Numbered from the stretch's first letter, positions 1-6,556 are shown. The stretch is DNA of 11,124 nt from CAZQCI01 sp964592255 (GCA_964592255.1 CAZQCI010000071.1:1-11124), one strand, 5' to 3'. The notes: generated by a model not told the origin, from the letters alone. Made by a program: numbers and translations.

Positions 1-48
1 CGCGGCGGATCCCACAGTTGCGACATATGTATCTTTGGGTATTGTTTA

Positions 49-1032
49 TTATTTTTGTTTGGCTTTATCTCGTACAGCCTCCGGTGCTGAATCCACCAGC
101 CTGGAGATTAACTCAACACTATTTAATGCAGGGTGCAAACGACGCGCTAAAGCTTGTAAGGAAAAAAGATCTCCTTTTTCGGCAGCCTTGAACAGGGCCG
201 TATTTACTTGCCTTTCTTGTTCCAATACACCCGCTTCAAGCTCACGGTTTTGGGCTTTTAAATCTACAGGCAAACGTCCTTCCGCTTGGCTATGCGCCAA
301 TTGAGCCCGGGCGGTATACTTCATATTTCTCCGAAAAGTCCCCGCTAACAAATCCAGGGTAGTGACAACCCCTTCACTCCATTCTGGATCCCCAGCCATA
401 CGGCCGAGCAAATCAAGAACAAAAGGCTCCTCTGCAGCTAATGTCATTAAAGAATTATAAACGGATGAGTCTTTTCCATCACGTAAACCAATCACCAATA
501 ACGCTTCTGTAACATTGGCAAGGACGTCTTGATGATTCTCTGCAGATGGCTCAGTAGATTGTTGAGCTGCTTGCATTAAGGCGTGGATAAATCTTTCTGT
601 TGTAAAACCAGCAGGGTCGATATCATTCGCTGGGTTTCTTGATGCTAAAAAATGATGAAAACTTCCAAAACGACCTGCATTTCTAGAAAGAGAGGTGACA
701 TACCAAGATGCTTTCTGGTCGAGCATCCGTAGAGCATTGGTTACACGAGTCTGATCTTCCGAGCCAGCCACACGACTTAATGTTTCAGATGCACTAGCCA
801 GATGATGAATTTGTGCCGCTAGTTCAATGGGGGATAAATGAAGTCTGCCTTCCCTTAATAAAGGTAAAAGACGATCGGGGGTTTGGCCATCCATCAAAAT
901 GGCAAAGGCCTGTAAACTAGGGCGATCCGGCTCATCAACTAAAACCCCCATTCTTTCCAAAAAATTATAAGCTTGTTCTGCGGTTCTTAATTCGCGAGCC
1001 AACACATTAACTGCAATATTAGGGGGGGCCAT
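49..1032 (-). CDS. hypothetical all-helical protein, 327 aa
   Basis: I do not recognise this family. The start is well supported: AGAGGA lies a few bases upstream of the ATG, and a sigma70-like promoter (1050-1077) sits just beyond. The protein reads as soluble and almost entirely alpha-helical. It has no signal peptide, no clear membrane segment and no cysteine. Leucine- and alanine-rich amphipathic stretches run through residues 10-130 and 165-235. A charged, Glu/Gln/Arg-rich segment at about 255-295 could form a short coiled coil, and the C-terminus is basic (DKAKQK). This could be a helical-repeat scaffold or adaptor, but no catalytic motif shows. It is divergent from the diiron oxygenase gene and apparently monocistronic in this window. 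The first 48 bases downstream of its stop show no clear terminator. It is confidently a gene; its function is unknown. Confidence 0.8.
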   Translation of the reverse strand: MAPPNIAVNVLARELRTAEQAYNFLERMGVLVDEPDRPSLQAFAILMDGQTPDRLLPLLREGRLHLSPIELAAQIHHLASASETLSRVAGSEDQTRVTNALRMLDQKASWYVTSLSRNAGRFGSFHHFLASRNPANDIDPAGFTTERFIHALMQAAQQSTEPSAENHQDVLANVTEALLVIGLRDGKDSSVYNSLMTLAAEEPFVLDLLGRMAGDPEWSEGVVTTLDLLAGTFRRNMKYTARAQLAHSQAEGRLPVDLKAQNRELEAGVLEQERQVNTALFKAAEKGDLFSLQALARRLHPALNSVELISRLVDSAPEAVRDKAKQK

Positions 1033-1049
1033 AAATTCCTCTTTAAAAT

Positions 1050-1077
1050 AAGATAAAATACGTCAGTAAATTGTCTA
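1050..1077 (-). promoter_or_regulatory. sigma70-like promoter for the 327-aa gene
   Basis: On the minus strand TAGACA (1072-1077) and TATCTT (1050-1055) are separated by 16 bp. They match the -35 consensus at 5/6 and the -10 consensus at 4/6. The predicted transcript start leaves a leader of only about 10 nt, just enough to hold the AGAGGA ribosome site. This is inference from consensus matching. Confidence 0.4.
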
Positions 1078-1144
1078 GAATTATTGGCTGTATCGGAATT
1101 AGAGATAAAAAGTTGTGTAATAAAAAGAATATGGAAAAAATAGC

Positions 1145-1158
1145 TTCACAATTGTGAA
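1145..1158. promoter_or_regulatory. perfect 14-bp palindrome, candidate operator
   Basis: TTCACAATTGTGAA is its own reverse complement. It lies in the 247-bp intergenic region between two divergent genes, about 70 bp upstream of the minus-strand promoter and 120 bp upstream of the diiron oxygenase start. No T-run follows, so a terminator is unlikely. A dimeric regulator site is the natural reading, but the regulator is unknown. Confidence 0.3.
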
Positions 1159-1181
1159 CAAATTAGGGACGCTTTTCAGTA

Positions 1182-1195
1182 GTGATTCACGTCAC
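1182..1195. promoter_or_regulatory. GTGA-N6-TCAC CRP-like site
   Basis: GTGA (1182-1185) and TCAC (1192-1195) flank six bases, the core spacing of CRP/FNR-family operators. The outer consensus bases (TGTGA/TCACA) are not complete. It lies about 85 bp upstream of the AurF-like gene, a distance compatible with activation. It is a short motif and may be chance. Confidence 0.25.
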
Positions 1196-1279
1196 CCCCG
1201 CCTGGGCGGTAAAATTTCAAACTAACCCACTACCCATTTTCCCCCTTGTTCTCCAAAAGAAAGATGTTATGCTCAAAAA

Positions 1280-2281
1280 GTGAAGATCCCGCACCATTTA
1301 AATGACGAGGTGCTTGAGGCACTTCTGTTGCAGCAAAAGCGTCTAGCTTGGCACCCCATTGATGACATCAATTGGGAAGACGGTGTTGACTTCTCCAAAC
1401 CTTTTGTCCCCTTAGACGCCAAAAATCTTTTTTTCCCCGACATCAACGATGCCGAACGCTTAAGTCTGTCCCAATACATGGGGCTGATGATTGCTGCCAC
1501 ATTCAGCGAAATGGAACTCACCATGCAACGCCTGCGGGAAAATTCCTGGCGGCCATTCATGGACAAAAAAGCCGCTAATCCTGAAATGATTGCTTTGGGT
1601 GAAGAATTTTTTGATGAAGAAGCCAAACACGCCTCCGTCTTCCAACGTTACCTCGACATGGCAGCAGCAGAATTGAATATGGATCCGGAGGATTTAAAAA
1701 ATATTCTCCCCCGCGTCAACCCTGGCTATGTCGATAAAATTGTCCGGCAGAATTCAAATTTTTCCGGATTATTGGTTTGGTGGATTGTGGCAACGGTGGA
1801 GGAAGAATCCACTCTCATTTTCCGGCAGATGAAAAAATCATCCGACAAATTAGATCCTCTGTATTATCGGCTTCACCAAAAACATTTTGAAGAAGAAGCC
1901 CGGCACGCGTCCTATCCTTTTCTGATGCTGGAACTCAATGACACACTCTCGCCAGGACTGATGGCCAAAGCACTACACAAAACCGATTTTATCGTCTCAC
2001 AGATTTTAAAAATTATCTGGATGATGTTTGAACTTTCCAAAACTTTTGGCATTACCCGATACCGTAATCATCATCCCTTCTTCGAAAATTTAAGTCGGCT
2101 TATTCCTAAGTTAGGAAAACACTCCCCCATTTCGCTAGCCACCGACCTGGCCATACATACCCCTTACATCAGCACCTTTATCAACCCGCTTTCTCATCCT
2201 TACACGAAAAAAGCGGTGATGAAGAGAAGCCTTTTTAAGCTTCCCCTTCCTGACCCAACCCTGGGTGATCTACAATGGTAA
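1280..2281 (+). CDS. AurF/CmlI-family non-heme diiron oxygenase
   Basis: This is a ferritin-like four-helix-bundle protein of the p-aminobenzoate N-oxygenase (AurF) family. Visible putative iron ligands are E79, E114 and H117 (EEAKH), E175 (VEEES), and H202, E206 and H209 (HFEEEARH). Spacing from E79 to E114 is 35 residues. The H-x3-E-x2-H arrangement copies the extra-histidine site that sets AurF and CmlI apart from ordinary diiron oxygenases. Characterised members oxidise arylamines to nitro compounds; the substrate here is unknown. Length (333 aa) is typical. No biosynthetic cluster is adjacent, so a general amine or lipid oxidation role is equally possible. The GTG start lacks a clear Shine-Dalgarno site. 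A four-codon ATG mini-ORF (1269-1283) overlaps it, so either the leader couples translation or a one-base error hides a start at 1269. Family call is firm; reaction is not. Confidence 0.85.
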   Translation: MKIPHHLNDEVLEALLLQQKRLAWHPIDDINWEDGVDFSKPFVPLDAKNLFFPDINDAERLSLSQYMGLMIAATFSEMELTMQRLRENSWRPFMDKKAANPEMIALGEEFFDEEAKHASVFQRYLDMAAAELNMDPEDLKNILPRVNPGYVDKIVRQNSNFSGLLVWWIVATVEEESTLIFRQMKKSSDKLDPLYYRLHQKHFEEEARHASYPFLMLELNDTLSPGLMAKALHKTDFIVSQILKIIWMMFELSKTFGITRYRNHHPFFENLSRLIPKLGKHSPISLATDLAIHTPYISTFINPLSHPYTKKAVMKRSLFKLPLPDPTLGDLQW

Positions 2282-2301
2282 GTTCTCCAAGAAAAAAATG
2301 G

Positions 2302-2326
2302 ATACCGGCTTAAGACATGCCGGTAT
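2302..2326. repeat. REP-like palindrome
   Basis: ATACCGGC (2302-2309) and GCCGGTAT (2319-2326) form a perfect 8-bp stem with a 9-nt loop, 20 bp after the oxygenase stop codon. Its context (TGG before, GAC after) resembles the dispersed TGGATNCCGGC...GCCGGNATGAC repeats common in proteobacterial and related genomes. No T-run follows, so it may stabilise or end the upstream mRNA without being a classical terminator. Confidence 0.5.
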
Positions 2327-2360
2327 GACCCAAATGAGATTTCAAACTCAGCCTCTACAA

Positions 2361-2494
2361 AAATATTGGTAATGATATGTTTTGGTTTTTTGAAAGAGCT
2401 CGAACTGTCTGAGCAGTCCTTAAAACAATTTAAATAGACCTGCGAGTTTTCGAGCGATTAAAAAAAATCAAAACATACCATTACCAAAATATTT
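2361..2494. repeat. MITE-like element with 31-34 bp terminal inverted repeats
   Basis: The left arm (2361-2391) and right arm (2461-2494) are inverted copies, differing by a 2-bp indel and two substitutions. Both contain the core TTGGTAATG followed by TATGTTTTG. The roughly 70 bp between them holds degenerate complementary pieces around GCTCGAA, so the whole 134 bp could fold into one long interrupted hairpin. There is no ORF inside. A clear target-site duplication is not visible, because flanking sequence is A/T-rich. It could be a miniature transposable element or a large REP-type palindrome. Confidence 0.6.
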
Positions 2495-2536
2495 TAATCA
2501 TTGAATTTTCCGCTCTGACATGTTTTTTAAGCAAGC

Positions 2537-3571
2537 ATGTTCTCGCACTGGTTATCCAAATGGCATAAGGAAGTAATCATGCTCGCCTTTTTTCTGGCGG
2601 CTTTGGTGGCTTTTATTATCAAACGTATAGTATTCCATTTTTTAAAAAAGTGGGCCAACCGCACTCCATGGAAATGGGATAATTCTTTAGTAGATGCCGT
2701 TAATTTTCCGGCTTCCATTATCTTATTAGCGATTCTCGCAAGCTTAATACCTACCTTTGTTTCCATTCCTCATCGTTGGGAAGTTTTTTGCTCGTTTGCC
2801 TCGCGTTTTATTGCCACCATTGCTATGGCTGTTTTTCTCCATAAACTTCTTTTAGGTGGGCATCGTCGTTTTTTTTCCAGCAGACCCTTTTTACAAACTT
2901 ATGCTGGCATTACCCGCATCTTTATTTTTGTTTCCGTCTACGGTGTTCTTTTGTTGGTTTTTTTGGACACCTCCGGGATTTCCATAACCCCTTTTATCGC
3001 CTCATTAGGTGTCGGCAGCGTCGCGGTAGCCTTAGCTCTGCAAGAAACGCTCTCTAGTCTTTTTTCAGGCATTTACCTTCTCATCGACAAACCCATACGT
3101 GTGGGTGATTTTATAAAGCTGGAAAGCGGCGAACAAGGATATGTGGAAAACATCAGTTGGCGTAGCGTCCGCATCCGCATGCTCCCCAACAATGTGGTCA
3201 TTATCCCTAATTCTAAATTAGCGGGCAGTATTATCATCAACTACTATTTACCAGATAAAGAAATTTCTTTTTCGGTGCAAGTCACGTTGGATTATTCTAG
3301 CAATTTAGAACAAGTGGAAAAATTAACTCTTGAAGTTGCCCGCGAGGTCATGAAAACGGTTCCAGGCGGCATCCCTCATTTCGAACCAGCTGTTCGCTAC
3401 CATACTTTTGGACCTTCTAGCATCAACTGCAATGTATCTTTAAGGGCAAAGGAGTTCACTGAACAACATCTTCTCATCCACGAATTTATCAAAAGGCTGC
3501 ATCAAAAATACCAACAAAACCACATTCCTTTACCGCTACAAACCATCCATCTTAAAAAGGAAATAGAATAA
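2537..3571 (+). CDS. MscS-family mechanosensitive ion channel
   Basis: This is an inner-membrane channel that releases small solutes on hypo-osmotic shock. Hydrophobic helices lie near residues 13-32, 57-76, 86-105 and 124-145. They are followed by the family's glycine/alanine-rich pore helix (about 152-183, SLGVGSVAVALALQE then SLFSGIYLLI). Next comes the beta domain DKPIRVGDFIKL...GYVENISWRSVRIRML and the motif NNVVIIPNSKL (218-228). The C-terminal alpha/beta domain follows. Length of 344 aa fits the smaller MscS-like group with extra N-terminal helices. The start is uncertain: ATG 2537 has no ribosome site, whereas in-frame ATG 2579 (Met15) is preceded by AAGGAAG and begins right at the first hydrophobic helix. 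The MITE-like element ends 42 bp upstream, so the promoter is either inside it or very short. Confidence 0.92.
   Translation: MFSHWLSKWHKEVIMLAFFLAALVAFIIKRIVFHFLKKWANRTPWKWDNSLVDAVNFPASIILLAILASLIPTFVSIPHRWEVFCSFASRFIATIAMAVFLHKLLLGGHRRFFSSRPFLQTYAGITRIFIFVSVYGVLLLVFLDTSGISITPFIASLGVGSVAVALALQETLSSLFSGIYLLIDKPIRVGDFIKLESGEQGYVENISWRSVRIRMLPNNVVIIPNSKLAGSIIINYYLPDKEISFSVQVTLDYSSNLEQVEKLTLEVAREVMKTVPGGIPHFEPAVRYHTFGPSSINCNVSLRAKEFTEQHLLIHEFIKRLHQKYQQNHIPLPLQTIHLKKEIE
2567..2573 (+). promoter_or_regulatory. Shine-Dalgarno site favouring the MscS start at 2579
   Basis: AAGGAAG lies 5 nt ahead of in-frame ATG 2579. The upstream ATG at 2537 has nothing comparable. This supports a 330-residue product that loses only a 14-residue hydrophilic N-terminus. 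Confidence 0.45.
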
Positions 3572-3592
3572 GAAACAAAGACAGGAAAAAAA

Positions 3593-3826
3593 CTAAAGAG
3601 GGGGCCAAAAAAGAAGAACTGTAAGAATACTTCCTACTGCAAAAGAGGCCCAGGCATTATAGACAAAATAACCATAGCCCATCAAAATTAAGCCCAAAAT
3701 CATGTGTCGTGCGCTAGATTTTTTTTTGCCAAACCGAAAAGCAAACAAACCCACAAAACTAAACCAGATACTAATTAAAAGAGTACTCATACTAAAAGGC
3801 ATATTCATTGAGTTTAAAGAGTCCAT
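3593..3826 (-). CDS. small multi-pass membrane protein
   Basis: This is a 77-residue very hydrophobic protein with helices at about 15-31, 42-58 and 62-75, and a basic loop GKKKSSARH between the first two. The pattern LGLILMGYGYFVYNAW followed by a short last helix resembles a widespread family of roughly 65-75 aa membrane proteins of unknown role, often loosely labelled amino-acid transport protein. Relatives start near MSTLLIS, so Met13 (codon at 3788-3790) is a strong alternative start. No Shine-Dalgarno site marks any of the four candidate ATGs. It is convergent with the MscS gene (21 bp between stops) and divergent from the hydrolase. A perfect TATAAT lies upstream on its strand. It is probably real; no biochemical function can be stated. 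Confidence 0.65.
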   Translation of the reverse strand: MDSLNSMNMPFSMSTLLISIWFSFVGLFAFRFGKKKSSARHMILGLILMGYGYFVYNAWASFAVGSILTVLLFWPPL

Positions 3827-3877
3827 AAAAATAAATCAATCAAATGAGGATATTACCCTCTTGTACAATTTACCGAG

Positions 3878-3884
3878 TATTATA
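3878..3884. promoter_or_regulatory. overlapping divergent -10 boxes
   Basis: The minus strand reads TATAAT (3879-3884), a perfect -10 placed about 50 bp from the small membrane protein's start. The plus strand reads TATTAT (3878-3883), about 43 bp from the hydrolase start. Matching -35 boxes are weak on both strands (TGGAAC at 16 bp on the minus strand). Divergent promoters sharing one melting region are plausible but unproven. Confidence 0.3.
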
Positions 3885-3925
3885 TGATTCAAACCTAAAA
3901 GTTCCATTTTTTTTCAATCATCATT

Positions 3926-4762
3926 ATGATTAAAACTCTCACCATTCGTGGCCTTAAAACAGCTTGGCTTTCAAAAAATCCGGAACACGATACCATCTTT
4001 ATGCCTTTGCATGGATTTCCCGATAATCCTTTTTCCTGGAAACCACAGATGGATTATTTTGAAAAAAAATATCACATCATCGCACCCTACATTCGCGGCA
4101 CACATCCCAGTGCGGCAAGTAAAAATTTAGATCGTTATCGTTTGGACGCCATTGCACTGGATCATTTGGAAATTTTAAAAAAAGAAGGTAATAAGCCCGT
4201 CATTCTTCTAGGCCATGACCTAGGGAGCCTTTACGCCTGGCACTTGGCTCCCTTATTAGGAGAACGTCTCAAAGCCCTTATTATCATCAACGGCGGGCAT
4301 ATGCGCCAAGCCACCCATCGCCTGAAGAATGCCACACAAGTTAGAAAATCATGGTATATGTTTCTCTCCCAAGTACCAGGGCTGGCGGCTTCACTCGTTA
4401 AAACCATCGGTCCTTATCTCTTAAAAAAATTCAAAGAAAAAAACGGCGTGCCTCCCGAATTAGTAATGGAATCCTGCGAAGCCCACAAAGACGCCATCCA
4501 TTCGGTAAAACAATATCAAGCTTTAGCCCGCGATTTTATCAGAGAAATGAAAAACAAAAGCCATTTCAAACTAAAAGCTCCTGTACTTCAAATCAGCAGT
4601 TTGGACGATTTTTTTGTCATCCCTGCCAGCCTCGCAGAATTAAAACTGGTTGCAGAAAATCCAACAGCACGTATGGTTAAAGGGAAACACTGGCTGATGC
4701 AGGAACAACCGGAGTTGGTTAATCGATTGATTGAGAAGTTCATTTTGAAGTTAAATCAGTAA
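3926..4762 (+). CDS. alpha/beta hydrolase, epoxide-hydrolase-like
   Basis: This is a 278-residue cytosolic alpha/beta-hydrolase-fold enzyme. HGFPD (29-33) is the oxyanion-hole motif of epoxide hydrolases and haloalkane dehalogenases. RGTHPS (57-62) matches their RGYGxS. The nucleophile elbow GHDLGS (96-101) carries aspartate 98 rather than serine, so an ester intermediate followed by water attack is expected. The acid is D227 or D228 and the base is H255 (GKHW). Y144 in the cap segment SWYMFLSQVPG matches a typical epoxide-hydrolase ring-opening tyrosine. The substrate is unknown; haloalkane dehalogenase or fluoroacetate dehalogenase activity cannot be excluded. It is first of three collinear plus-strand enzymes. 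The start lacks a Shine-Dalgarno site, but the N-terminal strand (KTLTIRGLKTAWL) is complete. Confidence 0.87.
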   Translation: MIKTLTIRGLKTAWLSKNPEHDTIFMPLHGFPDNPFSWKPQMDYFEKKYHIIAPYIRGTHPSAASKNLDRYRLDAIALDHLEILKKEGNKPVILLGHDLGSLYAWHLAPLLGERLKALIIINGGHMRQATHRLKNATQVRKSWYMFLSQVPGLAASLVKTIGPYLLKKFKEKNGVPPELVMESCEAHKDAIHSVKQYQALARDFIREMKNKSHFKLKAPVLQISSLDDFFVIPASLAELKLVAENPTARMVKGKHWLMQEQPELVNRLIEKFILKLNQ

Positions 4763-4839
4763 CCCCACCTGTCCTCCCCTTATATTAAGGGGAGGGACCT
4801 ATTTTCCCCCTCTTAAAATAAGAGGGGGTAGGGGGAGTT
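4761..4839. repeat. double-hairpin interspersed repeat
   Basis: Two adjacent hairpins follow the hydrolase stop codon, and the element overlaps its last two bases. The first pairs CCTCCCCTT (4773-4781) with AAGGGGAGG (4787-4795). The second pairs CCCCCTCTTA (4806-4815) perfectly with TAAGAGGGGG (4819-4828). The outer ends, AACCCC at the left and GGGGGAGTT at the right, are imperfect inverted repeats. The style is that of dispersed palindromic repeats seen in many bacterial genomes. No T-run follows, though the stems could act as mRNA stabilisers or partial terminators. Confidence 0.6.
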
Positions 4840-4860
4840 AATCAAATTAGTTTTCTAACC

Positions 4861-5631
4861 ATGAACCAAGATCTCCAAGGTTTTTTAAAAATTCAACGTT
4901 TGGCCTACCAAGCCGTTGTCGAAATAGGTGCTTTACTTCAAGAAGGTTGGACGGAAGAAAAAGCTGCCGACTTGATCGGCCAATATCTGCGCGACCACGG
5001 GGTTTCTGCTTTCTTCCACGAACCTTTCGCGTGGTTTGGGAACCGCACACGTTTTGACGGCATTCGGCGCAAACGTTATGCCGATTTCAACCCCACCCAA
5101 AGACGCCTTACAGCAGAAGACGTGGTCATTCTGGACGTGGCCCCCATTTTAGACGGCTACATTGGCGACATCGGCTACACTCTTTCACTCAAAAAAAATC
5201 AAGAGCTGTCACGTGCTAAAAAATTTCTTCTAGATTTAAGAGACTTAATTCCAAAACTTTTCATGGAAAAAAACACCACCGGCCAAAAAATATGGAAACA
5301 AGTGGAAGATAAAATCACCGAAGCGGGCTACGATAATATTCACAAAATTTATCCGTTTCATGTTCTAGGGCACCGCGTACGCCGTGTGCCTTTTTCAAAT
5401 TTAGCTTTAAAAACCCCGGCACGATTTAGCCTCCATTCTTTTTTCTCCATCTTAAGCCATGGGCTTTTCCCTGAATTACTGGGGCCAACCCATCATGGCG
5501 GCCTAACAGGTTATTGGGCTATCGAACCCCATATTGGGGGCAAAAACTTTGGCGCCAAGTTTGAAGAAATTTTAGTCGTTGAAAAGGAAAAAGCGTACTG
5601 GCTAGATGATGAAGTACCCCATGTAAAATAA
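4861..5631 (+). CDS. M24-family metallopeptidase (Xaa-Pro/methionine aminopeptidase-like)
   Basis: This is a pita-bread-fold dinuclear metalloenzyme that removes N-terminal residues or hydrolyses Xaa-Pro bonds. All five metal ligands appear in order: D92 (VILDVAP), D103 (GDIGYT, the usual 11 residues later), H171 (VLGHRV), E222 (IEPHIG) and E235 (KFEEI). Catalysis is therefore plausible. At 256 aa it is a stand-alone catalytic domain without the N-terminal creatinase domain of classical aminopeptidase P. Between H171 and E222 there is a longer than usual stretch (about 185-218) containing HSFFS and THHGG. The glycine-rich GHGIG of methionine aminopeptidase is replaced by GHRVR, so it is not the housekeeping methionine aminopeptidase; substrate is unknown. 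It is collinear with the neighbouring hydrolase and SDR. No Shine-Dalgarno site precedes the ATG. Confidence 0.85.
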   Translation: MNQDLQGFLKIQRLAYQAVVEIGALLQEGWTEEKAADLIGQYLRDHGVSAFFHEPFAWFGNRTRFDGIRRKRYADFNPTQRRLTAEDVVILDVAPILDGYIGDIGYTLSLKKNQELSRAKKFLLDLRDLIPKLFMEKNTTGQKIWKQVEDKITEAGYDNIHKIYPFHVLGHRVRRVPFSNLALKTPARFSLHSFFSILSHGLFPELLGPTHHGGLTGYWAIEPHIGGKNFGAKFEEILVVEKEKAYWLDDEVPHVK

Positions 5632-5639
5632 GATGCAGG

Positions 5640-5714
5640 ATGGTTCGACAGGCGCACCATGTTCGCTCCTCAACAGGACATGGTGAGCTAGCCACTTGTG
5701 GCTTGTCGAACCAT
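5640..5714. repeat. three-arm cruciform-type palindromic repeat
   Basis: The outer stem pairs ATGGTTCGACA (5640-5650) perfectly with TGTCGAACCAT (5704-5714). Inside it are two further hairpins. CACCATGTTC (5655-5664) pairs with GGACATGGTG (5676-5685) with one mismatch. AGCCAC (5690-5695) pairs with GTGGCT (5698-5703). The result is a 75-nt three-way junction. The GGTTCGACA...CACCATG wording matches a dispersed repeat style seen across many bacterial genomes. It fills most of the gap between the M24 and SDR genes and carries no ORF. Confidence 0.65.
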
Positions 5715-5725
5715 AAGCTCCCCTC

Positions 5726-6556
5726 ATGAACCTTTCTTCAAAACACATCGTCATCACGGGTGCTGCCGGAGGTATTGGCAGAGAACTGGTGCTTATTCTT
5801 TTAAAAAAGAAAGCCACTATCCTAGCGCTGGATATCAATGAGCTGGCCCTTAAAAACTTGGAAAAGACATGCGAAGATAAAGGCTACAAAATTGAAACCA
5901 TGACTGTGGATGTGACTCAAAAACAAGATTTTGAAAAAGTGTTTAAAACTTTGAAGGAAAAAAAAGTGTTTCCAGACATTTGGATTAATAATGCTGGCAT
6001 TAATTATCCCAAAGCTTTTGATGAACTATCGGAAGAGATGTTTGAAAAAATTATGAAGGTTAATCTCGATGGCATTATTTTAGGCAGCCGCACCGCACTG
6101 CGGCTGATGAAAGAAGCCCAAAAAGGAATGATTGTGAATGTAGCCAGCCTCGCCGGCCACTTACCTTCCGCTTTCATGACAGCCTACGTAGCTTCCAAAT
6201 ACGCTGTAGTCGGCTTTACACGGGCGCTTCAGATGGAATTGAAACAGCAACAACTTCCCGTTCATGCCATGCTTGTTTCACCGGCTTTTGCCGATACACC
6301 CATCATGAAAACGAATAAGGAATTTCAATTTCCTTCATTCCTCAAATGGTGCATCACCTCTCCTAAAAAAGTAGCGATGGGTTTGGTCAAAGGTATTGAA
6401 AAAAATGCCGAAGAAGTTTTTCCAGGATTGTCGTGTAAAATGCTCCACACTCTTTACAAAAATTCTCCAAAACCCGTCTTTAATTTCGTCAACCGCTTGG
6501 CCACCGCCAGAAATTGGAAAGAATTAATTGGACTGGAAGGTATCCGAAGCCGGTAA
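5726..6556 (+). CDS. classical short-chain dehydrogenase/reductase
   Basis: This is an NAD(P)-dependent oxidoreductase with a Rossmann fold, 276 aa. The cofactor motif TGAAGGIG is at 11-18. D36 at the end of strand 2 (ALDINE) suggests NAD(H) over NADP(H). D62-V contacts adenine, NNAG lies at 88-91, and N113 completes the catalytic tetrad with S141 (VASLAG), Y154 and K158 (YVASK). The SPAFADT segment (185-191) replaces the usual PG motif. The C-terminal 40 residues, rich in Lys and aromatic residues, resemble long SDRs acting on hydrophobic substrates. Substrate is not deducible. It is the last gene of the plus-strand set and is followed by a strong terminator. No Shine-Dalgarno site is evident (CTCCCCTC precedes ATG). 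Confidence 0.92.
   Translation: MNLSSKHIVITGAAGGIGRELVLILLKKKATILALDINELALKNLEKTCEDKGYKIETMTVDVTQKQDFEKVFKTLKEKKVFPDIWINNAGINYPKAFDELSEEMFEKIMKVNLDGIILGSRTALRLMKEAQKGMIVNVASLAGHLPSAFMTAYVASKYAVVGFTRALQMELKQQQLPVHAMLVSPAFADTPIMKTNKEFQFPSFLKWCITSPKKVAMGLVKGIEKNAEEVFPGLSCKMLHTLYKNSPKPVFNFVNRLATARNWKELIGLEGIRSR

Noticed and set aside
35..304. 89-codon open frame opposite the end of the 327-aa gene
   Set aside because: The minus-strand gene has a promoter and ribosome site, and this frame has neither.
1191..1211. CCGCC/GGCGG hairpin as a terminator or REP unit
   Set aside because: The stem is only 5 bp with a 2-nt loop and no T-run, so it is too weak to call.
1273..1626. 117-codon open frame antisense to the diiron oxygenase
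   Set aside because: It is opposite the conserved EExxH region and has a Ser/Lys-rich composition without family features.
2282..2536. CRISPR array or small RNA gene
   Set aside because: Repeats here are inverted pairs, not regularly spaced direct repeats, and no promoter-terminator pair marks an RNA gene.
3926..6556. Hydrolase, M24 peptidase and SDR as a dedicated new pathway
   Set aside because: Gaps of about 95 bp filled by mobile-type repeats and generic enzyme families give no support for functional coupling.
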